DNA of 64,000 nt from Streptomyces griseomycini (GTDB lineage: Bacteria > Actinomycetota > Actinomycetes > Streptomycetales > Streptomycetaceae). Positions 57,998 to 64,000 of this stretch are shown piece after piece. The DNA is taken from contig NZ_JACHJI010000006.1 of NCBI RefSeq assembly GCF_014203535.1, forward strand, positions 434,001 to 498,000, read 5' to 3'. Under the pieces are notes generated by a model. It saw only the letters and a list, made by a program, of their open reading frames with translations. It was not told the origin of the DNA and did not search any database. Both the position numbers and the translations under genes were made by a program. Positions within the stretch are counted from its first letter, which is position 1; each line of letters starts with the position of its first letter.

Positions 57998-59584
57998 CTA
58001 CCAGCTGGTCTTCCGGGAGAGCTCCCACATCATCATGATCGTCGACGGGTCCAGCGCCCGCTCCGCTCCCGAGATGTCCCGGCTCGCGGCCACGTACTGC
58101 CGTCCCTGCCACAGCGGCAGCAGCCGCACGTCGTCGACGAGGACCTGCTGGGCCTCCTCGAACTGCTTCACCACGTTGCCGCGGTCGCTCTCGCGGCGGG
58201 AACTGGGCAGCAGGTCGTTCGTGATCTCGGGGGCCTCGTAGGGCGTGCCGAGCGCGTTCTGCTTGCCGACGAACGGGGCGATGAAGTTGTCCGCGTCCGG
58301 GAAGTCGGGGAACCAGCCGCGCCCGAACACCGGGTACTCGCCCTTCTGGTAGCCCTCGACGTACGTCTTCCAGGGGCGGCTCTTGAGCGTGACGTCGAAC
58401 AGCTTCGAGGCCTCCAGCTGCCGCTCGAGCTCCTTGAACTCGAGCGCGGTCTCGGAGCCGTAGCGGTCCGTGGTGTACCAGAGGGTGAGCGGTACCGGCT
58501 CGGTGATGCCCGCCGAGGTGAGGATCTGCCGGGCCTTGTCGGCGCTGGGCTCGCCGTAGTCGTCGAAGAAGCCGGTGGTGTGGCCGGTCAGGCCCTTGGG
58601 GACCATGGAGTACAGCGGCTCGACCGTGTCCTTGTAGACCTTGTGCGCGATCGCCCCGCGGTCGACGAGCTGGGCGACGGCCCGGCGCACCGCCTTCTTG
58701 CCGGCCCACGGGTCCTCCGGGTTGAACACCAGGTAGCTGATGTCGGTCCCGGTGCCCTCGACCAGCTGGAGCTCCTCCTCCTTGGAGGTCCTGCCCTGGA
58801 GGTCGATGATGTCGCCGGCGGCCAGACCGCGGTAGGTCAGGTCGATCCGCTTGTCCCGCAGCGCCTCGACCATGGTGCCGGAGTCCTGGAAGTAGCGGAT
58901 GGTCACCGCGCTGTTCCGGCGCTCGGCGTAGCCCTTGTAGTGGTCGTTGCGGACGAGCTCGGCCTCCTTGCCCTCCTCGTACGACCGGAGGGCGTACGGC
59001 CCGGAACCGATGACGCCGCCCTCCTCGCGCAGGGCGTCGGCCGGGTAGGCGTCGGGGTCGACGATCGACATGGCGGGCGTGGCGAGCACGAACGGGAAGG
59101 TGGCGTCCGGCTTGTTGAGGTAGAAGACCACCTCGCGCTCGCTCGGCGCCTGGACCCGCTCGAGGCTGCCCAGCAGACCGGCGGGACCACCGTTGACGTT
59201 GATCTCGCGGACCCGGTCGATGGAGTGCTTGACGGCCTTGGCGTCGAGCGTGCCGCCGTCGGAGAACTTCAGGCCCTCGCGCAGTTCGCAGCGGAACACC
59301 TGGTTGGAGCTGTCGGAGAACTCGCAGCTCTCGGCCGCGTCCGGCTGGGGCGTGCTCGCGCCGACGGGGTAACTCAACAGCGTCTGGTAGATGTTGCGGA
59401 ACAGCTCCCAGGAACTGTCCCAGGAGGCGGCAGGATCCAGTGTGCTGGGGGAACTGGTGGTTCCCACGACGATGGGGCCCTCGTCCTCCGGGCTGCCGGA
59501 CGACAGGACGCCGCATCCGGTCACCAGGGACGATATGGACGCGATGGCCGCCACCCGCCGCAGGCATCGGTTCCGGTTGAACAC
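57998..59584 (-). CDS. Peptide/nickel-type ABC substrate-binding lipoprotein (SBP_bac_5)
   Basis: 528 aa. Signal peptide and lipobox LVTGC (Cys24), then an extracytoplasmic SBP_bac_5 fold with VVGTTSSPSTLDPA, LREGLKFSDGGTLDAKAVKHSIDRV and IGSGPYALRSYEEGKEAEL. Such proteins bind oligopeptides or other small ligands for an ABC importer; no permease or ATPase is adjacent, so it is an orphan. GTG 59584 follows GAGGAG by seven bases, better than GTG 59590. GGTATGG direct repeats upstream may be an operator. Confidence 0.87.
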   Translation of the reverse strand: MFNRNRCLRRVAAIASISSLVTGCGVLSSGSPEDEGPIVVGTTSSPSTLDPAASWDSSWELFRNIYQTLLSYPVGASTPQPDAAESCEFSDSSNQVFRCELREGLKFSDGGTLDAKAVKHSIDRVREINVNGGPAGLLGSLERVQAPSEREVVFYLNKPDATFPFVLATPAMSIVDPDAYPADALREEGGVIGSGPYALRSYEEGKEAELVRNDHYKGYAERRNSAVTIRYFQDSGTMVEALRDKRIDLTYRGLAAGDIIDLQGRTSKEEELQLVEGTGTDISYLVFNPEDPWAGKKAVRRAVAQLVDRGAIAHKVYKDTVEPLYSMVPKGLTGHTTGFFDDYGEPSADKARQILTSAGITEPVPLTLWYTTDRYGSETALEFKELERQLEASKLFDVTLKSRPWKTYVEGYQKGEYPVFGRGWFPDFPDADNFIAPFVGKQNALGTPYEAPEITNDLLPSSRRESDRGNVVKQFEEAQQVLVDDVRLLPLWQGRQYVAASRDISGAERALDPSTIMMMWELSRKTSW

Positions 59585-59606
59585 GCGCACGCTCCTCGAT
59601 CTGCCA

Positions 59607-59633
59607 TACCAAGGGTCGGCAGACCATACCGCA
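59607..59633. repeat. Direct repeats CCATACC upstream of the binding-protein gene
   Basis: CCATACC lies about 20 bp upstream of the start and again one helical turn-pair further (near 59604-59610 and 59624-59630), spaced 20 bp. The copy nearer the far side forms part of a possible -10 TATGGT on the minus strand. Confidence 0.3.
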
Positions 59634-59726
59634 GTGTTCCGCCCCGTGGACCTCCCCTGCACACCCCTTGAGACCGACCTGCCGATGACTACGTTGTCAG
59701 CGGGCCCCGGCCCCCCGGAACGCCGA

Positions 59727-59759
59727 CACGGGCGCCGTTCTCGTCAACGGACGCCCGTG
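59727..59759 (-). terminator. Terminator after SDR 59776
   Basis: CACGGGCG-CCGTT pairs with AACGG-A-CGCCCGTG (59727-59739 with 59746-59759; one bulged A), 17 bp beyond the SDR stop. Confidence 0.7.
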
Positions 59760-59775
59760 CCGGGGTCACCGCACG

Positions 59776-60534
59776 TCAGGCCACGCCGGCGTTCAGGAAG
59801 ATGCCGCCGTCGACGACCAGGGTCTGGCCGGTGACCCAGTCCGACTGGTCCGAGGTGAGGAACGCGGCCGCACCGCCGATGTCGGACGGCACGCCGAGCC
59901 GGCCCAGCGGGTAGGCCGCGGCGGCCTCCGCCTCCCGGCCCTCGTACAGCGCCTGGGCGAACTTGGTCTTCACCACGGCCGGGGCGATGGCGTTGACCCG
60001 CACCCCGGGCGCGAACTCGTGCGCGAGCTGCACGGTCAGGTTGATCAGCGCGGCCTTGCTGACGCCGTACGCGCCGATGAAGGGCGAGGGCGCGAGGCCC
60101 GCGACGGAGGCGATGTTGACGATCGCGCCGCCGTTGTCCTTCTGCCAGGCGTGCCAGGTGCGCTGGGCGAAGCCGAGCGCCGAGACCACGTTGGTCTCGA
60201 ACACCTTGCGCGCGACGTTCAGGTCGAGGTCGGCGATCGGCCCGAACACCGGGTTGGTCCCGGCGTTGTTGACCAGGTAGTCGACCCGGCCGAAGGCCTC
60301 CATGGTGCGCTCGACGGCGGCGGCCTGGTGGGCCTCGTCGTGCGCCTTGCCCGCGACGTAGATCGCGCGGTCGGCGCCGAGCTTCTCGACGGCCTCCTTG
60401 AGGGCGTCCTCGCCCCGGCCGGTGATGCACACCCGGTCGCCGCGTGCGACCAGCGCCTCGGCGACGCCGTAGCCGATGCCGCGGCTGGCGCCGGTGACCA
60501 GGGCGACCTTGCCCGAGAGTTCCACTGCAGTCAT
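59776..60534 (-). CDS. SDR oxidoreductase
   Basis: 252 aa. TGASRGIGYGVAEAL, NNAGTNP, Ser in VNIASVAG, YGVSKAAL and NAIAPAVVKTKF are classical SDR motifs. It is 22 bp from the upstream fabG-like gene in the same orientation, forming a two-gene operon of related dehydrogenases, which I recall from S. coelicolor as the fabG3 neighbourhood. Likely acts on an acyl or hydroxyacyl thioester. Confidence 0.88.
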   Translation of the reverse strand: MTAVELSGKVALVTGASRGIGYGVAEALVARGDRVCITGRGEDALKEAVEKLGADRAIYVAGKAHDEAHQAAAVERTMEAFGRVDYLVNNAGTNPVFGPIADLDLNVARKVFETNVVSALGFAQRTWHAWQKDNGGAIVNIASVAGLAPSPFIGAYGVSKAALINLTVQLAHEFAPGVRVNAIAPAVVKTKFAQALYEGREAEAAAAYPLGRLGVPSDIGGAAAFLTSDQSDWVTGQTLVVDGGIFLNAGVA

Positions 60535-60556
60535 GTCCCGTGTTCCCCAGTCGTCC

Positions 60557-61318
60557 CTAGTCGAGCGGTCCGCCGGCGACGTACAGCACCTGGCCGGAGA
60601 CGAAGCCGGCCGCCTCGCCGGTGAAGAAGGCGATGGCGTTGGCGATGTCCTCGGGCTCACCGACGCGGTTCACCGGGATCTGGGTGGCGGCGGCGGCCTT
60701 GAAGTCCTCGAAGCCCATGCCGACGCGGTCCGCGGTGGCCTTGGTCATCTCGGTGGCGATGAAGCCGGGGGCGACGGCGTTGGCGGTGACGCCGAACTTG
60801 CCGAGCTCCTTGGCGAGGGTCTTGGTGAAGCCCTGCAGACCCGCCTTGGCGGCCGAGTAGTTGACCTGGCCGCGGTTGCCGAGCGCGGAGGAGGAGGACA
60901 GGTTGACGATCCGGCCGAAGCCGGCGTCCACCATGTGCTTCTGGCAGGCCCGGGACATCAGGAAGGCGCCGCGCAGGTGCACGTTCATGACGGTGTCCCA
61001 GTCGGAGACGCTCATCTTGAACAGCAGGTTGTCGCGCAGCACGCCCGCGTTGTTGACCAGGATGACCGGCGCGCCGAGTTCCTCGGCGATCCGCGCGACG
61101 GCGGCCTCGACCTGCGCCTCGTCGGAGACGTCGCAGCCGACCGCGATCGCCTTGCCACCCGCGGCGGTGATCTTCTCGACGGTGTCCTTGCAGGCGGCCT
61201 CGTCGAGGTCGATCACGGCGACCGCGCGGCCCTCGGCGGCCAGTCGTACGGCGGTGGCGGCGCCGATGCCGCGCGCGGCACCGGTGACGACCGCGACCCG
61301 CTGCTCAGTGGTGGACAT
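60557..61318 (-). CDS. fabG: 3-oxoacyl-[acyl-carrier-protein] reductase-like SDR
   Basis: 253 aa. TGAARGIGAATAVRLAAEG, NNAGVLRDNLLFKM (a FabG hallmark), IVNLSSSSALGNRGQVNYSAAKAG (YxxxK), NAVAPGFIATEMT. It reduces 3-oxoacyl thioesters with NADPH. ATG 61318 has GAGGAG upstream. A motif TAAGCGGTTGCTCA upstream could be an operator. It is not in a fab cluster, so it is an additional paralogue. Confidence 0.86.
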   Translation of the reverse strand: MSTTEQRVAVVTGAARGIGAATAVRLAAEGRAVAVIDLDEAACKDTVEKITAAGGKAIAVGCDVSDEAQVEAAVARIAEELGAPVILVNNAGVLRDNLLFKMSVSDWDTVMNVHLRGAFLMSRACQKHMVDAGFGRIVNLSSSSALGNRGQVNYSAAKAGLQGFTKTLAKELGKFGVTANAVAPGFIATEMTKATADRVGMGFEDFKAAAATQIPVNRVGEPEDIANAIAFFTGEAAGFVSGQVLYVAGGPLD

Positions 61319-61618
61319 TGCTGCTTCTCCTCGCCCTTGGGATGCGGCTCCTGCGGCCTGCCCGATGAATGAGCAACCGCTTAGTACCTTCAGCAGACGT
61401 GACGCTAGAAGCCCTGGCACCCGGTGTCAACGGCACACCGCGCGGGTGTGATCCATTCCCCCGCACGACCGGCTCCGCGACAGGCCGCGTCCCGCCCGTC
61501 GCCGGCCCGCGCCGGCCCCCGCGCGGAGCACCCGATCGGCCCAGCGCTGCGCGCCCCCGTCCCGGGCGGCCCCTAGCGTCGAAGCGCGAGCCACCCGTGA
61601 CCGGAAAGGAGGCGCTCC
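61319..61618. other. 300-bp divergent region between fabG and the Excalibur-like gene
   Basis: No gene seen. On the minus strand TAAGCGGTTGCTCA (around 61370-61383) precedes fabG by about 50 bp and resembles TetR-type half-site pairs seen at fatty-acid genes. On the plus strand TAGCGT (61574-61579) is a -10 candidate for the gene at 61619. Confidence 0.5.
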
Positions 61619-62179
61619 ATGCGCCGTCGCACCGGTGCCATAGGCGCGCTGATCGCGCTCACCGCGATCGTGCCGTCGGCCGACACCGCTCACGCCCAGG
61701 ATCTGGACTGCCGCGACTTCGCCTTCCAGGAGGACGCGCAGCACCTGCTCGGCACGGACCCGGGTGACCCCCACCGGCTCGACGAGGAGCTGGGACCGGA
61801 CGACGGAGTGGCCTGCGAGGAGCTCCCCCGGCGCGGTCTCACCTCGTCCACCACCCGGCCCAGGACGCCCGCCCCCGCTCTGACACCCGCCCCAGCTCTG
61901 ACGCCCGCCCCCGCTCCCACCGGCCCGACCGCGCCCACGACACTTGCGACCGGGTTCGCGCCCCCTGCCCCCGTCCCTTCCGCCGGAACCACGACCCCCG
62001 CCCCTCCTCCCGCCGCGTCCGCGACTCCCGCCACCGCCGCACCGACGCGCGGCGTGCAGGGCGGCACGGGCGGCTCGTCGGGCACCGGACCGAGCGGCTG
62101 GGACGTGGGGATCGGCGCGACGTTCGTGACGGGCGCCCTCCTCGCGACCGCCTACCTGGTGAAACGCCGCCGGCCGTGA
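61619..62179 (+). CDS. Secreted Excalibur-like, C-terminally anchored protein
   Basis: 186 aa. Signal peptide ending AHA, then CRDFAFQEDAQHLLGTDPGD and LGPDDGVACEELP, resembling an Excalibur-type calcium-binding region. A Pro/Ala/Thr-rich linker with PAPALTPAPAL repeats follows, then a C-terminal transmembrane helix (about 160-180) and RRRP. There is no LPxTG motif, so it is membrane anchored. GGAGG precedes ATG 61619. Confidence 0.72.
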   Translation: MRRRTGAIGALIALTAIVPSADTAHAQDLDCRDFAFQEDAQHLLGTDPGDPHRLDEELGPDDGVACEELPRRGLTSSTTRPRTPAPALTPAPALTPAPAPTGPTAPTTLATGFAPPAPVPSAGTTTPAPPPAASATPATAAPTRGVQGGTGGSSGTGPSGWDVGIGATFVTGALLATAYLVKRRRP

Positions 62180-62251
62180 CGGGGTCACCGGCGGTGACGG
62201 TGCCGCCGGCGGTGACGGCCGGGGCGGTGGCCCCACCGGGGGCCGGCCGGG

Positions 62252-62635
62252 TCATCGCACGAGCAGGTCGAGCAGCCGTTCCACCTCCGCCGCCGGATCG
62301 GCGGTGAGCCCGGTGTGCACGGGGCCCGGCTGGACGATGGTGGAGCGGGGCGCGATCAGCCAGCGGAAGCGCCGCCCGGCGTCGTCGTGCGCGGCCTGCC
62401 CCGCCGCGTCACCGCCCGCGCAGACGTCCTCGACGGCGCGCAGCGCGGCCCGCACGCCGGGCAGGTCGACCTCCGGGTCGAGGGCCAGCAGCCGCGCCTC
62501 GTCGAGGTGCGTTCGGGCCGCGACGAACGACTCGGGGCGGCAGTACACGAGCACTCCCGCGTTGACGCACTCACCGCGTTCGACGCGCGGCACCACCCGC
62601 AGCAGCGCGTACTCGAAGACGTGCCGGTCGCTCAC
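62252..62635 (-). CDS. DUF3037 protein
   Basis: 127 aa. Recognised from VFEYALLRVVPRVERGECVNAGVLVYCRPESF and a C-terminal FRWLIAPRSTIVQPGPVHTGLT block. Function unknown. GTG 62635 overlaps the upstream HipA-like stop by four bases (GTGA), so the two are translationally coupled, and this pairing recurs in other genomes as far as I recall. It might modify or be modified by the kinase. Confidence 0.82.
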   Translation of the reverse strand: MSDRHVFEYALLRVVPRVERGECVNAGVLVYCRPESFVAARTHLDEARLLALDPEVDLPGVRAALRAVEDVCAGGDAAGQAAHDDAGRRFRWLIAPRSTIVQPGPVHTGLTADPAAEVERLLDLLVR

Positions 62636-63396
62636 TGGTCCCCCTCGAGGCCGTGGATGCGCTGGTGGACGGTGGCCGCGCGGGCGAGCAGCGGCCGGAC
62701 GTAGGCCCGCCGGAGCTCGTCCGGCGCGTCGAAGCCGGGCTCGCCGGTCAGCCACACGTCGGGGATCTCCGCGGTGACCTCGGCGAGCAGCTCCGCGGTG
62801 ACCTGCGGCGCCAGTTCCGCGGCGGCGGCGGCCACGTCCGGCGCGAAGGGCTTCAGGGCGTGGTCGGAGGCGTCGTAGGGGCGCGCGGCGGAGTTCGCGG
62901 CACCGGGCCAGTTGTGGTGCCAGATCATGGTCGCCCCGTGGTCGATGAGCCAGAGCTCGCCGCGCAGGCGGAGCAGGTTGGGGTTGCGCCAGGAGCGGTC
63001 GACGTTGTTCACCAGCGCGTCGAACCAGACGATCCGCCCGGCCTCCTCGGGGCTCACCTCGAAGGCGAGCGGGTCGAAGCCGAGGGCGCCGGAGAGGAAG
63101 GCCATGCCGAGGTTGGTGCCGCCGCTGGACTTCAGCAGCTCCTGCACCTCCTGGTCGGGCTCGCCCAGCCCCAGCACGGGGTCGAGTGCGACGGTGACCA
63201 GGCGCGGCACCCTCAGCCCCAGCCGACGGGCGAGTTCCCCGCAGACCACCTCGGCGACCAGCGTCTTGCGGCCCTGTCCCGCGCCGGTGAACTTCAGGAC
63301 GTAGGTCCCGAGGTCGTCGGCCTCGATCAGTCCCGGCAGCGAGCCGCCCTCGCGCAGGGGGGTGATGTAGCGGGTGGCGGTGACCTCGGTCAGCAT
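62632..63396 (-). CDS. HipA-like protein kinase
   Basis: 254 aa. HipA_C-like blocks: YVLKFTGAGQGRKTLVAEVVCGELARRLGL (nucleotide side), FDALVNNVDRSWRNPNLL (catalytic Asp and Asn) and WLIDHGATM (metal-binding Asp). It is shorter than E. coli HipA (440 aa) and lacks the N-terminal HipA_N domain. No HipB-like antitoxin is adjacent; the coupled partner is DUF3037. Known relatives phosphorylate proteins such as GltX; the target here is unknown. Confidence 0.82.
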   Translation of the reverse strand: MLTEVTATRYITPLREGGSLPGLIEADDLGTYVLKFTGAGQGRKTLVAEVVCGELARRLGLRVPRLVTVALDPVLGLGEPDQEVQELLKSSGGTNLGMAFLSGALGFDPLAFEVSPEEAGRIVWFDALVNNVDRSWRNPNLLRLRGELWLIDHGATMIWHHNWPGAANSAARPYDASDHALKPFAPDVAAAAAELAPQVTAELLAEVTAEIPDVWLTGEPGFDAPDELRRAYVRPLLARAATVHQRIHGLEGDQ

Positions 63397-63637
63397 TTCC
63401 CCAGGCTACGCGATCCCTTGATCTTGCAATCCACGACCTTGTGGAAGCCCCGCCTCCGCCGGTGGGAGGTGGCCCCGGTGCGGAACGACGTGCAGGGGCT
63501 GGCCCGTGCGCCCGGCGCACGCGTCGGGAGCGCGGCGGGACCGCGGTGGCGGGAAGCGGACGGCCGCTCGGTCCCGATGCGCGTCGGCCGGAGACGCCGG
63601 GGGAAGCAGTCGCGCAGGACCCTCCGGTTCTCCGGTC

Positions 63638-63682
63638 GGGCCGGGGCCTGTCCGGCGGATCCCGCCGGACAGGCCCCGGCCC
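63638..63682 (-). terminator. Strong terminator of the DUF1062 gene
   Basis: A stem of 21 base pairs (63638-63658 with 63662-63682, 3-nt loop) lies 10 bp beyond the stop at 63693. The remaining bases back to 63397 show no gene. Confidence 0.8.
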
Positions 63683-63692
63683 CGAGGAGGGC

Positions 63693-64000
63693 TCAGCGCT
63701 TGAGCGTGAAGGCGAAGTCGCCGGAGAGCCTGCCGTTCAGCCGGACTGCCGAGACGAGTCCCCCCTCCCTGATCAGTCTCTCGACCCCGGCCCGTGGGAG
63801 ACCGCAGCCTTCGGCGATCAGCCGCACCGGCCGGACGGGGATCCGCGCCGCGAAGCGGACCGAGACGTCGATCACCTCACGGTCCAGGTGATCCGGTCCG
63901 CCGGTGTCGAGGCGCCAGGCGTTGTCCCAGTCGAGGGCGATGCGGTTGCGGCGCTGCACGACCGGGTCCTGGAGCAGCTCGGCCGTCAGGCCGGGGTCGT
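63693..64000 (-). CDS. DUF1062 family protein, 3' part (5' end beyond window)
   Basis: About 102 C-terminal residues are in the window. RRNRIALDWDNAWRLDTGG, VSVRFAARIPVRPVRLIAEG, and NGRLSGDFAFTLKR are the DUF1062 C-terminal blocks I recognise. The open frame continues past the edge; the GTG at 63959 is internal. Full length is usually near 180-200 aa with a Cys-rich N terminus. Function unknown. Confidence 0.75.
   Translation of the reverse strand, partial: DPGLTAELLQDPVVQRRNRIALDWDNAWRLDTGGPDHLDREVIDVSVRFAARIPVRPVRLIAEGCGLPRAGVERLIREGGLVSAVRLNGRLSGDFAFTLKR

Noticed and set aside
62632-63396. Classical HipBA toxin-antitoxin
   Set aside because: No XRE-type HipB gene is adjacent; the coupled partner is DUF3037 and the kinase lacks HipA_N.
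1-64000. Secondary-metabolite cluster or mobile island
   Set aside because: No PKS, NRPS, terpene or lanthipeptide genes, no transposases or integrases, and no composition break visible by eye.

Overview
This is 64 kb of very GC-rich, densely coded actinobacterial chromosome, almost certainly Streptomyces. The evidence is near-universal GC at third codon positions, frequent GTG starts, TAT and lipoprotein exports, an ECF41 sigma factor, a divergent third EF-Tu (tuf3 type), ROK, GntR, MocR, Lrp, TetR and HxlR regulators, a cobalamin riboswitch and a PHO-box. From memory the gene order resembles the purB to fabG part of the Streptomyces coelicolor core chromosome (unchecked). I see no rRNA, tRNA, CRISPR array, prophage, insertion sequence or biosynthetic gene cluster. 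This is ordinary chromosome with several small oddities, and most genes stand alone or in operons of two to three.

Layout. 1-9.3 kb: end of purB, a Mug-type DNA glycosylase, an ABC-2 exporter divergent from a two-component system, a ROK regulator, an autoregulated GntR regulator and ECF41 SigJ divergent from an alpha/beta hydrolase. 9.4-19.5 kb: MocR regulator, PHO-box and TAT-exported PhoD phosphatase, ACT-GNAT fusion, cystathionine gamma-lyase-type enzyme divergent from an Lrp regulator, DUF885 metallopeptidase, SDR, rhodanese and a second Lrp. 19.5-29 kb: sbcDC, YigZ, a degenerate CysRS/MshC-like protein coupled to SixA, then btuFCD under a cobalamin riboswitch. 29-35 kb: CoA-binding protein, pobA, ArsR divergent from a CDF transporter, YbaK deacylase with an XRE-cupin regulator, a hexapeptide acyltransferase and gamma-carbonic anhydrase. 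35-39.5 kb: phosphoketolase divergent from a cyclic-nucleotide-domain protein and a frameshifted CBS-BON gene, then a thioesterase. 39.5-50 kb: membrane-anchored repeat protein, MFS exporter, spermidine-synthase-like protein, Cys-free EF-Tu3, a possible tiny ORF, AlkD-like protein, TVP38 protein, thiolase divergent from HxlR, UppP, small protein, SDR and DUF4291. 50-57 kb: a broken NTF2-like gene, lnt with an internal tandem duplication, a flavin monooxygenase/oxidoreductase operon divergent from TetR with two operators, a DinB-like protein, a lipoprotein and a TPR protein. 57-64 kb: ung, a peptide-binding lipoprotein, two SDR/FabG genes, an Excalibur-like surface protein, an overlapping HipA-like kinase/DUF3037 pair and a partial DUF1062 gene.

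Regulatory reading. A TANNNT-like -10 box 6-8 nt before the start codon recurs at about fifteen genes, which suggests that leaderless transcripts are common here. The least described pieces are the CysRS/MshC-like protein coupled to a phosphohistidine phosphatase (24.4-25.7 kb), the HipA-like/DUF3037 pair (62.3-63.4 kb), the cysteine-free EF-Tu, and a possible 33-37 aa ORF between tuf3 and the AlkD gene.
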